This document shows positions 35,764-45,076 of a stretch of 64,000 nt of DNA, piece after piece (the stretch's first letter is position 1; every line of letters begins with the position of its first letter). The position numbers were made by a program, and so were the translations under genes. The notes beneath the pieces are model-generated. The model searched no databases. It was not told the origin of the DNA and was given only the letters and a program-made list of their open reading frames with translations. The DNA is from Cupriavidus gilardii. Lineage in GTDB: Bacteria > Pseudomonadota > Gammaproteobacteria > Burkholderiales > Burkholderiaceae. Location of the stretch: assembly GCF_008801915.1 (NCBI RefSeq), contig NZ_VZOV01000007.1, forward strand, positions 62,001 to 126,000, written 5' to 3'.

Positions 35764-38133
35764 GCCCGCGGCGGCCGCGACCGGACGCTCGAGCGCACGG
35801 GCGGCCGGTGTCGCGGGCGGCAGCGGCATGCCCAGATACGGATTGATGGTGGCGAAGTCCGCGCGGTTGCTGCGACGCTGCGCCACGCCGTTGATGATGC
35901 CGCCCGCGATCCGCGCATCGGCGCGCGCCAGCCGCTTGAGCGTGTCGTCGACCTGGCCGGGCAGCGTCACGTCGGCACGCATCACCAGCAGCGTCGAGCC
36001 GGCCAGGCTGGCGATCAGCATCGCGTCCGCGACCGACAGCACCGGCGGCGTATCGACGATGACCAGGTCGAACCGCTCCTTGCACTGCTGCAGCGCGTCC
36101 TTCAGCGTCGGCAGCATCAACAGCTCCGACGGGTTGGCCGGCGTCGCACCGGCACCGAGGATGCACAGCCCCGCGACCACGGTGGGCTGCACCGCCGCGC
36201 CGACCGGAATGCGGCCGGCCAGCACATCGGACAGGCCCGGTTCGGCGGCCTGGCCAAACCACGTCGATACCTTGCCGCGCCGCATGTCGGCGTCGATCAG
36301 CAGCACCCGCTGCCCGGCCTCGGCGAACAGCACCGCAAGATTGACCGCGGCGAAAGTCTTGCCGGCGCCGGGCGCGGGGCTGGTGATCGCCAGCACGCCA
36401 TCGGGCGCGCCGCGCAGGCCGAAGTACAGCGAGGCGCGCACGCTGCGCAAGCCTTCGACCGCCAATGCGTGCGGCGAGCGGCGCGCCAGCAGGAAGCGGT
36501 CGTGCAGGCCATTGCCGGTGCGGGCGCCGGCCTGCGGGTCGGCGCCGCCTTGCGCCTCGGCCAGCGCCGTGCCGGGCGCCGGTGCGGCCAGCCGCTGGCG
36601 CGCAGCGTCCGCCAGCCCCATTGCCGCCATCGCACCGAAGCGCCGCTCGAGTTCGGCCTGGCGCTCGAGTTCGGCCTGCTCGTCGCTGAAGGCGACGTCG
36701 CCAAGCATCGACAGCCCCAGGCGCGCCTCCGCTTCGTTGGCATCGGCGACCACGGGTTTCACGCGCCGGCGCAGCATCACGCCGCCGATAGCCAGCGCCA
36801 GCGCCGCCACGCCGCCTGCCACCGCGGCCGGCCACGGGCCGATACCGACCGGCACGGTCGACGCAGCGGCCGCATCGACGACGCGCACCGCGCTGCTGCG
36901 GTCGGCCTGCACCAGCGACAGCTGTTCGATCTTGCGGCGCAGGGTCATGTACATGTCCTCGGCCACCTTGACGTCGCGCGTCAGCGCCACCGATTCGCGC
37001 TCGGACAGCGACAGGTTCTGCATGCGCTCGTCGAGCTCGCGCCGCTCGCGGATCAGCTGCTGGATCTGGCTGTCGACGGTCTTCACCTCGTTGGCATCGG
37101 TGGTGAAGCGCTGCAGCAGCTTGGTACGCTCGAGCCGCAGCGCGGCGATCTGGCGCTGATATTCCATGCTGCCTTGCAGATACGACTGCGCATCCTGCGT
37201 CGGCTGGATCGAGCCCGAGCGCGAGCGATAGCGCGTCAGCGCCGACTCCGCGCGCTCGAGCTCGGCCTGCACGCGCGGCAGCTCGGCCGCGAGGAAAGCC
37301 AGCGATTCGGCCGCGTCGCCGCGCCGCGCGCTGGTCTGCCCGCGGATATAGCCGTCGGCGATGCCGTTGATCAGATCGGCGGCCTGCTTGCGATCGCCGC
37401 TCTGCCACGACAGCCGCACGGTGCCGCCCGGCATTTCGCTGACCTTGAGCTGGCTCGCGATCGCATCGACCGTCGCGACCGGATCGCGGCGCATCAGCGT
37501 GAAACGCGTGCCCGGCCGCGCGTCGATGCGCGAGATCAGCACCTCGACGCCATCGACCGCGGCCGACTCGCCGACGCGCCCTTCGAGCAGCGTACGGTCG
37601 GCATCGCTGAGGCGGAACGCGCCGCCGCTGAGCACCTCCAGCGTCAGCGGCTTGTTCAGCAGCCGCTCGGGCACCGCGAGCGTATCGAGCGCGATGCGCT
37701 CGCCGCCCCACGCATAGCCCATTCCCGGCGGCCAGGCACCGCGCACCTGTCCCGGCTCCGACAGCCGGGCCGCCAGCGCACCGACCAATGGCGCGCGTAC
37801 AGGCTCGGCGGTGATGCCGAGCCGAAGCTGCTCGATCACCGGCGCAGCCACCGCGCGGCTCTTCAGGATGCTGGCGTCGAAGCCGGCGGCCGGCGCCGAT
37901 GGCGCGCCCGGCGCGCCGCTGGCGGCAACGTCGGGCCGCGCGACCTGGATCAGCGCCGCGGCTTCGTAGCGCGGCGGCACCGTCAGCGCCGCCAGCCCGG
38001 CCACGGCCGCGCCGGCCAGCGTCGCACCGACCAGCAGGCCGGCGCGATCCTGCAGCGCACGCGCATAGCCGGCCGGCCGTTGCGGCACCACGTTGGGAGC
38101 CGGCATCGTTCCGGCGAAAGACAACCTGTCCAC
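35755..38133 (-). CDS. Second Wzc-like polysaccharide co-polymerase/BY-kinase
   Basis: A 792-residue Wzz/Wzc-like protein with membrane helices near residues 35 and 430 and a coiled-coil periplasmic region between. The cytoplasmic ATPase part has SPAPGAGKT (Walker A), LIDADMRRG (A') and LVIVDTPPV (B). Unlike the Wzc at 30.6 kb it has no C-terminal tyrosine cluster; only one Tyr (INPYLG) lies near the end, so autophosphorylation control may be absent or altered. The GTG start at 38133 has AGGAG 7 nt upstream; the frame opens slightly earlier at another GTG. A 16-bp tandem repeat covers its stop codon. Confidence 0.88.
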   Translation of the reverse strand: MDRLSFAGTMPAPNVVPQRPAGYARALQDRAGLLVGATLAGAAVAGLAALTVPPRYEAAALIQVARPDVAASGAPGAPSAPAAGFDASILKSRAVAAPVIEQLRLGITAEPVRAPLVGALAARLSEPGQVRGAWPPGMGYAWGGERIALDTLAVPERLLNKPLTLEVLSGGAFRLSDADRTLLEGRVGESAAVDGVEVLISRIDARPGTRFTLMRRDPVATVDAIASQLKVSEMPGGTVRLSWQSGDRKQAADLINGIADGYIRGQTSARRGDAAESLAFLAAELPRVQAELERAESALTRYRSRSGSIQPTQDAQSYLQGSMEYQRQIAALRLERTKLLQRFTTDANEVKTVDSQIQQLIRERRELDERMQNLSLSERESVALTRDVKVAEDMYMTLRRKIEQLSLVQADRSSAVRVVDAAAASTVPVGIGPWPAAVAGGVAALALAIGGVMLRRRVKPVVADANEAEARLGLSMLGDVAFSDEQAELERQAELERRFGAMAAMGLADAARQRLAAPAPGTALAEAQGGADPQAGARTGNGLHDRFLLARRSPHALAVEGLRSVRASLYFGLRGAPDGVLAITSPAPGAGKTFAAVNLAVLFAEAGQRVLLIDADMRRGKVSTWFGQAAEPGLSDVLAGRIPVGAAVQPTVVAGLCILGAGATPANPSELLMLPTLKDALQQCKERFDLVIVDTPPVLSVADAMLIASLAGSTLLVMRADVTLPGQVDDTLKRLARADARIAGGIINGVAQRRSNRADFATINPYLGMPLPPATPAARALERPVAAAAGKA

Positions 38134-38160
38134 GGCAATCTCCTGACGCACTGGCGCAAA

Positions 38161-38883
38161 TCACGCTTCGGCGAGGGCCGGCAGCAGCCGGTCGAATTCG
38201 CGCTTGACGAGCTTGTAGCATTCGCACGAATGCGCTTCGAGCCCATGACGATCGAGCACCGTGATATGGCCGCGGCTGTGGTGGATCAGGCCGAGATCCT
38301 CCAGCTTGCCGGCAGCCTCGGTCACGCCCTCGCGCCGCACGCCCAGCATGTTGGCGATGACCTGCTGCGTGATCACCAGCTCGTTGGTCGCCATGCGATC
38401 GAGCGCGAGCAGCAGCCAGCGGCACAACTGCTTGTTCAGCGAATGATGGCGATTGCAGACCGCGGTCTGCGCGATCTGCGTCAGCACCGCCTGCACGTAC
38501 AGCAGCGTGGCGCGCTGGATCGTCGGCGAGCGCATGAACTCCTGGCGCAGCGTGCCGGCCGACAGCCGGTATGCGAAGCCCGGCGTGCGGACCTCGACAC
38601 GGCATGGCATGGTGTCGCCACCGGTCAGCACCGGAATGCCGACCAGACCCTCGTTGCCGATCGCGGCGATTTCGGCCGTCGCGCCGTTCTCGAGCAGCGA
38701 CAGCATCGAGACGATCGCCGTGGTCGGAAAGTACACATGATGGATGCGTTGACCCGAGTCGGTGAGCAGTTGTCCCGCACGCATCCGTACCAGCTCCAGG
38801 TGCCCCGACAGCGTTTCCCATTCCTTGCGCGGCAGCGAGGCCAGCAGGTGGTTGACGTGCAAATCCGAACGTTGACCGATCAT
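38161..38883 (-). CDS. Crp/Fnr-family transcriptional regulator
   Basis: A 240-residue regulator: N-terminal cyclic-nucleotide-binding-like beta barrel (VYFPTTAIVSML, AAIGNEGLVGIPVLTGG) and C-terminal winged helix (ITQQVIANMLGVRREGVTEAAGKLEDLGLI). The cysteines are not arranged as an FNR iron-sulphur site, and the barrel lacks the classic cAMP signature, so the ligand is open. GGGAG precedes the ATG. It lies 27 nt upstream of the second Wzc-like gene on the same strand and probably heads that operon. It may link EPS production to an intracellular signal (inference). Confidence 0.88.
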   Translation of the reverse strand: MIGQRSDLHVNHLLASLPRKEWETLSGHLELVRMRAGQLLTDSGQRIHHVYFPTTAIVSMLSLLENGATAEIAAIGNEGLVGIPVLTGGDTMPCRVEVRTPGFAYRLSAGTLRQEFMRSPTIQRATLLYVQAVLTQIAQTAVCNRHHSLNKQLCRWLLLALDRMATNELVITQQVIANMLGVRREGVTEAAGKLEDLGLIHHSRGHITVLDRHGLEAHSCECYKLVKREFDRLLPALAEA

Positions 38884-39189
38884 TTCTGTTCTCCCTTCTT
38901 GTCCTTCTTGTTCCCGGTTTTTCCCCCGCCTCGCACCGATTCCGATCGACGGCGTCCGTCACAACCACGAGACAACTCGCTGACCGTGACGGCGACGCGG
39001 TGCGGCTTGCGTGCTTCCATTAAGTTCCATCTGTGGGACGCCCAACAGTAGCCGCACGGCTGAAACCTGCTCATCCTTCGGTAGGTGGGAATCGGGAGGG
39101 AGCCGCGTTACAGCGGTGCAACCATTTGGCGCACCATATCGGCGACGCGTCGGCGCGTCGTGACGGGGACTGGCCTGCGCGCCGATGCG
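38884..39189. other. Intergenic region upstream of the Crp/Fnr gene
   Basis: About 300 bases without a supported gene, between the end of the GH2 gene and the start of the Crp/Fnr gene, both on the minus strand. No convincing terminator, promoter hexamer pair or repeat was recognised. Confidence 0.5.
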
Positions 39190-41853
39190 CTAGGCGCTGT
39201 AGCCAAGTGGACGAGGCGCGTTCAGCGCGCGAATCTCACCCATCGGGATGGCCGCGCCTGCCAGACGGTTTAGGCCTTCCGCGGCGCGCCTGTCGTCGTG
39301 ACCCGGTCCGTCGTCGGCACGCAGCAGCACACGGCGGCTCGTACCGGGCGCGAGATGGAAGTAATCGCTTGCCGGCCGCAGGTTGGCATCGTCGATCTGC
39401 ACCCAGCGTGCGAAACGGCGCGCCGATATCGTCAGCCACCACTGGCCGTCGATGCGCTCGACCTGCGCGTGCAGCTCCGGCGGCGGCAACGCGGCGGCGC
39501 TGCGATCGGGCAGATAGAAGGCCTCGCTGACCACGTTGCCGTCGCCATCGCGCCACGCCGCATGGACCACGTCATGCAGGCGCGGGCCGAAGCGGTAGGC
39601 ATGGGCGAAGTCGAAGAACTGGCCCGCCAGTTCGGCGCCGCTGACGCATTGCACCGAGCGCGGCGCCAGCGTGAAGTCCCGCGTCACGTCGAGCAGCGGC
39701 GTCAGGCCGTCGCGCAGGCAACGCAGCTGCAGGCGCATCGGCTGCGCCACGGCGCTCTCGTTGATCAGATGCACGTGGATGCCGTTCAAGCCTTCGTCGG
39801 TGATCAGCGCCTGCAGCGGCTGCCAGACCTGGCGCAGCGCATGCCAGCCGGACTTGGGCCGGCGCAGCGCATCGACGATGCCCCAGCCGGCGCCGGGCAC
39901 CAGGTCCTGCCATTGCCATACCAGTCCTCCGGCGCAGCAGGAGCCGGCGCGGCGCCATTCGGCAAACACCTCGCTCATCAGCTCGGCGACCACCGCGCGC
40001 GAGCAATGCAGATAGCGCGCCGGATCCTCCCGGCGCAGACGCGCGGGATCGACCGCATAGAGCGACTGCAGGTAGAAGTCGCGCACGTCCTCGAAGTCCC
40101 AGCTTGCGCCGGCATCGCGCGGCACCGTGCGCTTCCAGCGTGGATCGTGCACCGGCGCGACGCCGGCCATCGTCTCGCGCAGCGTGCGCTCGCACGGCAC
40201 GTTGGCGAAGGCCAGGCACTCGGCGGCAAAGCGCACGCGCGCGCGCCGCGCATCGTCGAGCGGACGCTGGTAGGCGCCGACGCCGTAGTAGTGGCTGACG
40301 CCGCGATCGGGCTGGAACGGCCAGGCACCGCCGCTCGGCGAGTTGCGGACATAGGGCACATTGACGCCGTGCGCGGCAATGCCGTCGGGAATCAGCGTGT
40401 CGAACAGCGGCTGGCGCCACGCCTCGCGCGGGGCCCCGAGCATCGCCGCCTGCTGCTCCGCCTCGCTGCCGCCGCACAGCACCGCAAGGCTCGGATGGTG
40501 TCCATGCGCGGCGAGCCATTGGCGTACCTCGCGGCGTACGTCGTCGCGCAGCGAGGCGTCGGCATCGGTGCCGGCAGCGGAGGCAGGCCGGGTGCCATCG
40601 ATGTTCGAATAATCGAAGTTGGCGAACGCAAGGTCCTGCCACACCAGCAGGCCCATCGCATCGCACGCCGCGTGAAACGCCTCGCCCTGATAGCAGGTCA
40701 CGCCGCTGACGCGAATCATGTTCATGTTGGCTTCGCGCGCCTGCGCAAGCCACGCCGCACAGGTGTTCGCATCGGGCGCATGGCCGTGCAGGTCCAGGCT
40801 TGCCACGCAGGCGCCGCGGCAGAACACCGGTACGCCGTTGACGCGGACCACGAAGCCGCCATCGCTGTCGTCGACGTCGATCCGCCGGAAGCCGACCCGC
40901 GCGCAGTGCAGCGTCTGCATGCCGGCGCGCAGCGTGACGTCGTACAGCACCGGCTCGCCGTGCGTGTGCGGCCACCATTTGCGCACGCGGGGCAGCGATA
41001 CGCTGCCGTGCCAGATCGCGCCGTGCTGGGCGTCGTGCCGGCATGTCAGCGCGGCCTCGTGGCCGTCGACCTGCAGCGTCAGCGCGTCTTCGATCTGCGC
41101 GGGGACGCCGCGCAGCTGCACCGACACGACACCGTCGTCACCGTCCAGGCGCGCGCCGATCTCGCAGCGCGCCGCGGCGAGCGCCCGCGTCGCCGATGGC
41201 GCCGGCAACAGATCGATCTCGCGCCATGGCCCGACGGCGTGGACCGGCGGGCACCAGCCCGGCATATGGCCGAGCAGCGTGGTGCGGACATGGCGCAACG
41301 ATGGCATCGACACCAGCCGCGGCTTCCATCGCACCGGGCCGCGCCGCCCGCGCAACGCGCGTTCGAGCGAACGGAAGCACAGCGACAGCGTGTGGGTACC
41401 CGACAGCGTCAGCGCGATCTCGTGCTCGGCGAACATCGACCGGCTCTCGAGCATGCGCGTGCCGTCGAGCCACACCTCGCAGATCGTCGCGAGGCCGCGC
41501 AGCCGCAGGCAATGCAAGCCCTCGCCGGAGATCGGCGCGCGATACCAGTAATCGTGCCGGTGCAATGCGGGCGGCGCTTCGGCCTCCCAGCGGCCGGCCG
41601 CCTGCAGCGCCTGCGCGACCGTGCCGGGGACCGGTGCCGGCAACCAATCGCCGTCAGCCGGCAAGTCGAGCGGCGTGGCGATGGCATCGGCGTCGGTTTC
41701 CCGCATGCGCCATGGACCGGCAACAGGCTGCCGCACCAGCGGCCTGCCGAGCGGGATGGCCGTCGCCATCCGCTCGCACCGATCGGGCGCGGTCATCGCC
41801 GCGCCCGGGACGCTCACGGCGCCCGCGGCGTCAGGATTCACCCTCGCCGACAT
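39190..41853 (-). CDS. Glycoside hydrolase family 2 protein (beta-mannosidase-like)
   Basis: A protein of up to 887 residues with the GH2 layout: jelly-roll sugar-binding domain (about 40-230, APVPGTVAQALQAAGRWE), Ig-like domain, then the TIM barrel (NMNMIRVSGVTCYQGEAFHAACDAMGLLVWQDLAF). The acid/base glutamate is likely in VLCGGSEAEQQ and the nucleophile in RFAAECLAFAN, so activity is plausible. No signal peptide is seen, implying a cytoplasmic enzyme. The first ATG (41853) overlaps the DUF1839 gene by 23 nt; an ATG at 41796 is the alternative. It is last in the carrier-protein operon and may hydrolyse or trim a mannoside or fucoside (inference). Confidence 0.85.
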   Translation of the reverse strand: MSARVNPDAAGAVSVPGAAMTAPDRCERMATAIPLGRPLVRQPVAGPWRMRETDADAIATPLDLPADGDWLPAPVPGTVAQALQAAGRWEAEAPPALHRHDYWYRAPISGEGLHCLRLRGLATICEVWLDGTRMLESRSMFAEHEIALTLSGTHTLSLCFRSLERALRGRRGPVRWKPRLVSMPSLRHVRTTLLGHMPGWCPPVHAVGPWREIDLLPAPSATRALAAARCEIGARLDGDDGVVSVQLRGVPAQIEDALTLQVDGHEAALTCRHDAQHGAIWHGSVSLPRVRKWWPHTHGEPVLYDVTLRAGMQTLHCARVGFRRIDVDDSDGGFVVRVNGVPVFCRGACVASLDLHGHAPDANTCAAWLAQAREANMNMIRVSGVTCYQGEAFHAACDAMGLLVWQDLAFANFDYSNIDGTRPASAAGTDADASLRDDVRREVRQWLAAHGHHPSLAVLCGGSEAEQQAAMLGAPREAWRQPLFDTLIPDGIAAHGVNVPYVRNSPSGGAWPFQPDRGVSHYYGVGAYQRPLDDARRARVRFAAECLAFANVPCERTLRETMAGVAPVHDPRWKRTVPRDAGASWDFEDVRDFYLQSLYAVDPARLRREDPARYLHCSRAVVAELMSEVFAEWRRAGSCCAGGLVWQWQDLVPGAGWGIVDALRRPKSGWHALRQVWQPLQALITDEGLNGIHVHLINESAVAQPMRLQLRCLRDGLTPLLDVTRDFTLAPRSVQCVSGAELAGQFFDFAHAYRFGPRLHDVVHAAWRDGDGNVVSEAFYLPDRSAAALPPPELHAQVERIDGQWWLTISARRFARWVQIDDANLRPASDYFHLAPGTSRRVLLRADDGPGHDDRRAAEGLNRLAGAAIPMGEIRALNAPRPLGYSA

Positions 41854-42823
41854 AGGCCGCTAGCGCCGGCACCGCTGCCTCATAGCAGGCTTCCATCTGA
41901 TCGAGGCAATCCTGGCAGGGGTCGGGCCGGCGTCCGAGGATCGAGCGGATCAGCCGGAACTGCATCACCATCGCCTCGGACGCCAGCCGCTGGCACGCGG
42001 TGGCGATCGCGGCCGGCAATGGCTGTCCCTGCAGGCTGAGCCAGCGCAGGTACTTGCCGAGCAGCTCGAAATTGGCGCCCAGTTGACGCAGCACGTTGAA
42101 CGCGTACGGGTGGAAGGCCGGTTCGCCGCGTACCGCGAGTTCGTCCAGATGCTGCGGAAACACCTGCCGGTACGCCGCGATCGGGTTCTGCCGCGGGCGC
42201 CGCGCTAGATGCCGCCGCAACAGCGCCAGCGAGGCGCGCAGCAGCATCGGCCCGGACAGCGGCGGAAAGCGCCGCCGCACCACCTCGGCGTACGGGAACA
42301 GCAGGTGCGGATCGGCCTGCAGCTCGGGCAGCAGCCGGAACAGGCCGGCATAGTCGTCGCCGCGCGCGACGTGGTAGCCGTCGTTGTGGTAGTAGCCGAC
42401 ACCGCGCGCCTCGGGCATCAGCACGTCGATCCCGATGGTGGTCTTGGTGTGCTGGCGCCGGTACGACGTGGCGCGATTGTCGGGCAGGTAGTAACCGTCG
42501 ACTTCGAGCAGCACCACATGCCCGCGCGCGGTCTGCGTCGCCACATGGCGCTCCATCGCGTCGTACAGCGACAGCTCCTGCACCACCACGCCATAGAGAC
42601 GCTCCAGATCGTCGACCGGGTATTTGAAGAAGGTGAACTGGTCGCCCTCGAAGTCCTGCGCGACGGTGAAGGGCAGCGCCGCCAGCGGATCGAGCTGCCA
42701 GCCGTGCAGCAACTCGATCCACAGGTCGACATAGCAGTTGGTCTGCGGCCAGACCGCCTGCTCGGTATGCAGGACATGCGAGGCATGCACGGATGGCGCC
42801 AGCCGCCCGGTGCCGTCATACAT
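41831..42823 (-). CDS. DUF1839-family protein
   Basis: A 330-residue protein of the uncharacterised DUF1839 type: VWPQTNCYVDLWIELLHGWQ near the start, DFEGDQFTFFKYP, then VVLLEVDGYYLPDN and GYYHNDGYHVA. The conserved Cys, His and Asp/Glu residues hint at a cysteine-type transferase or hydrolase, and I infer a possible acyl or aminoacyl transferase from its constant neighbourhood. It overlaps the end of the amino acid:carrier-protein ligase gene by 8 nt and is followed by the GH2 gene with overlap, so it belongs to the same translation-coupled operon. The frame opens earlier, but this ATG is the natural start. Confidence 0.85.
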   Translation of the reverse strand: MYDGTGRLAPSVHASHVLHTEQAVWPQTNCYVDLWIELLHGWQLDPLAALPFTVAQDFEGDQFTFFKYPVDDLERLYGVVVQELSLYDAMERHVATQTARGHVVLLEVDGYYLPDNRATSYRRQHTKTTIGIDVLMPEARGVGYYHNDGYHVARGDDYAGLFRLLPELQADPHLLFPYAEVVRRRFPPLSGPMLLRASLALLRRHLARRPRQNPIAAYRQVFPQHLDELAVRGEPAFHPYAFNVLRQLGANFELLGKYLRWLSLQGQPLPAAIATACQRLASEAMVMQFRLIRSILGRRPDPCQDCLDQMEACYEAAVPALAAYVGEGES

Positions 42824-43829
42824 GGCGCAGTCCCAGCAGCTCGCGCACCTGGCCCGGCCAGCGTGCCAGCGCGAAACCATGGTGGCGCAGCAGCGCCAGA
42901 ATCAGCCGGTCGATCCCGAAGCCGACGCAGCCGGTATGGGCACGCCCGCCGTCGGCGGTGCGCAGCGGCCAGACCTCGGCGAAGTGATCCTTGTGGTAGT
43001 TGAAGCTCATGCAGGCGGTCGGTGGGGCGTCGTCGTGGATCGGAATCAGCAGTTCGAACTTCAGCTTCTGTTCGCGCTGGCCGTCGGCGACGATCTTGCC
43101 GCCGCGGCCGAAGAACGGGTCGTTGGCCAGATCGAGCCGCCAGGGCAAGGCCAGCTGCTGCGCCAGCGCACTGCCGCGCTCGATCCACTGCGTGCGGAAC
43201 GCGACGATCTGCTCGGCAGTGCCCAGCCGCACGTACTCGCGCATGCGGAACAGCTGCATGCGCGCCGGATCGACCGACGGCTCATGGCGGAAGCAGTACG
43301 ACAGCACGTCCACCACGCGGCCCTGGGGCGGCAGCGCACCGCGCGCGGCGATGACCGGATAGACCGGATAGCAGGCGGCCGGCGTCAGCACCACGCGCGT
43401 GGGCCGCTGCTGGTCGGCCCACTCCTCGCCGGCATCGAGCCGCGCCAGCAGCCGGTGATGGTCGCGATCGCTGCCGCAGAAACTGTGCACGGTGCCGGCC
43501 AGTTGCGGAAAGCTTTTCAGGTATTCGCTGGCTTCGAAATCCTGCCGTGCCATCGCCGGCGGAAAGCGCATCACCTCGGCCTGCTGGTCGGCGCCGAGCG
43601 CGCCAATGGCCGCGTTCAGCCCGTCGGCAATGGCCTCGAAGTCGGCGCTGCGGCCATACAAGCCGTCGACGCCGGTCGGGATCAGCAGGCCCGCCTCGAT
43701 CAGCGCCTGGCGAAAGCGCCGCTGCGCCGCCAGCGCGGCCTCCTCCGGTGGCCGGGACAGGCGCTGCGGCGGCGCCGCGGTGTCGGCAGGCTCGACGGCG
43801 CCACCTTGCTGGCCGCTCTGGTACTCCAT
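42816..43829 (-). CDS. Amino acid--[acyl-carrier-protein] ligase (class II aaRS homologue)
   Basis: A 337-residue homologue of the catalytic core of atypical seryl-tRNA synthetase without a tRNA-binding domain. Class II motif 2 is visible as LFRMREYV (residues 193-200) and motif 3 as GFGIDRLILALLRHHG (303-318). Cys153, Glu198 and Cys301 are placed like the Cys-Glu-Cys zinc site of this family. Characterised members (Bradyrhizobium Bll0957 type) activate glycine or alanine with ATP and load it on the phosphopantetheine of a small carrier protein, not on tRNA. A carrier protein gene is two genes upstream in the same operon. GAGGAG precedes the ATG. Confidence 0.9.
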   Translation of the reverse strand: MEYQSGQQGGAVEPADTAAPPQRLSRPPEEAALAAQRRFRQALIEAGLLIPTGVDGLYGRSADFEAIADGLNAAIGALGADQQAEVMRFPPAMARQDFEASEYLKSFPQLAGTVHSFCGSDRDHHRLLARLDAGEEWADQQRPTRVVLTPAACYPVYPVIAARGALPPQGRVVDVLSYCFRHEPSVDPARMQLFRMREYVRLGTAEQIVAFRTQWIERGSALAQQLALPWRLDLANDPFFGRGGKIVADGQREQKLKFELLIPIHDDAPPTACMSFNYHKDHFAEVWPLRTADGGRAHTGCVGFGIDRLILALLRHHGFALARWPGQVRELLGLRHV

Positions 43830-43840
43830 GCCGATTCTCC

Positions 43841-45076
43841 TCAATGCGAACGTTCGGCCAGCAGCAGGCTGGCGGTATTGGTCAGGATGCGGTCGTTGCT
43901 GATCATCAGCGGCGCGGACCACAGGTCGCGCAGATGGCGGCCCACGCTGAACGGCGTGCCGTGCTTGTAGCCCGCCATGCCGCAGATCAGCAGCGCGGTC
44001 TGCACCGCTTCCAGCGCCAGCGTCGACACGCTGGTCTTCAGGCCGTTCATTTCGGCGGCAAAGGCAAAGTCCGCGGAGACGGAACGGCCCGGCGTGTGCT
44101 GGCGGTAGTGCGCGAGCGCCATCTGCACGCGCGCCTCCATCGTGTCGATCATCGCCGCGGCCTCGGCCAGCCGCGTGGCCGACGGCGGCAGCGTGCCGGG
44201 CCGCGCGCGCGCCTGGCCCTGGAAGAAGGTCTTGGCCCGCTGCACCGCGTCGGCGGCGATGCCGGTCCACAACGCGCTCCACAGCATGTGCGACACCGGC
44301 GTCATGGTCGCGTCGGCGATCTCGCCGAACGGCACCGGCACGATCTGCTCGCAGGCGCCGCGCGCCTCCAGCCGGAAGCCGTTGCTGCAGGTGCCGCGCA
44401 TGCCCAGCGTGTCCCACCCGCTCGTGCATTGCAGCGTGCAATCGCCATCGAGCACGCAGACCAGTACCTGGTCGGACTGCGGCGCCTCCGCATGACGGCG
44501 CGCGGTGGCGAGAATCACGTCGGCCTGCGCGCCGTACGAAATGGTCGGCGCCATCTTGACCAGATGAAAGCGCCCGCCGTCCGTCGCCACCGCGCAGCCG
44601 CTGGTGCGCAGCGCGCCGCCGGTCGACTGTTCCGAGGTCGCCGAGGCCAGCAGCAACTGGTCGGCCGCGATGCGCGCGAGCAGCCGCTCGTGCCAGATGC
44701 TGCCGCGCGCATGGGCGACCAGGCAGGCGACCTGGATCTGGTGCATCGCGTAGATCATGCCGGTCGCCGCGCAGGCGCCGCCGAGCACGCGGCAGATCGC
44801 CGCGATGGTATCGAGCGACGCGCCGCCGCCCCCGAGCTCTGCCGGCACCATCGCACCGAGCAGGCCGCGCTCGCGCAACGCCGCGAACGCCGCTTCGGGA
44901 AATGCCGCCTCGCGGTCGACGCGATCGGCCTGCGCCGCGGCAAGCGGCACCACCTCGCGCGCAGCGGCCAGGGCATCCCGCGGCGGATGCTCCGGCTGCG
45001 GCGCATCGTCCCGCCCCCGATCGGCGGCAGCGTCGTGCGGGTGGGGCTGCACCGCATGCGCCGCGAACGCGTTCAT
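43841..45076 (-). CDS. Acyl-CoA dehydrogenase-like flavoprotein
   Basis: A 411-residue acyl-CoA dehydrogenase-fold protein. LLGAMVPAELGGGGASLDTIAAICRVLGG, ASATSEQSTGGALR and WDTLGMRGTCSNGF are family landmarks for FAD and substrate binding. After a roughly 40-residue charged lead the domain is complete through the C-terminal helical bundle. The classical active-site Glu of fatty-acid dehydrogenases is not evident to me. Its ATG overlaps the stop of the carrier protein gene (ATGA), so its natural substrate may be an acyl or aminoacyl group tethered to that carrier rather than CoA (inference). Confidence 0.88.
   Translation of the reverse strand: MNAFAAHAVQPHPHDAAADRGRDDAPQPEHPPRDALAAAREVVPLAAAQADRVDREAAFPEAAFAALRERGLLGAMVPAELGGGGASLDTIAAICRVLGGACAATGMIYAMHQIQVACLVAHARGSIWHERLLARIAADQLLLASATSEQSTGGALRTSGCAVATDGGRFHLVKMAPTISYGAQADVILATARRHAEAPQSDQVLVCVLDGDCTLQCTSGWDTLGMRGTCSNGFRLEARGACEQIVPVPFGEIADATMTPVSHMLWSALWTGIAADAVQRAKTFFQGQARARPGTLPPSATRLAEAAAMIDTMEARVQMALAHYRQHTPGRSVSADFAFAAEMNGLKTSVSTLALEAVQTALLICGMAGYKHGTPFSVGRHLRDLWSAPLMISNDRILTNTASLLLAERSH

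Noticed and set aside
34774-39051. A 1425-codon plus-strand open frame opposite the hydrolase and Wzc-like genes
   Set aside because: It is antisense to three well-supported genes, its translation is an Arg/His/Gln/Ala-rich shadow without domains, and such frames are common at this GC content.
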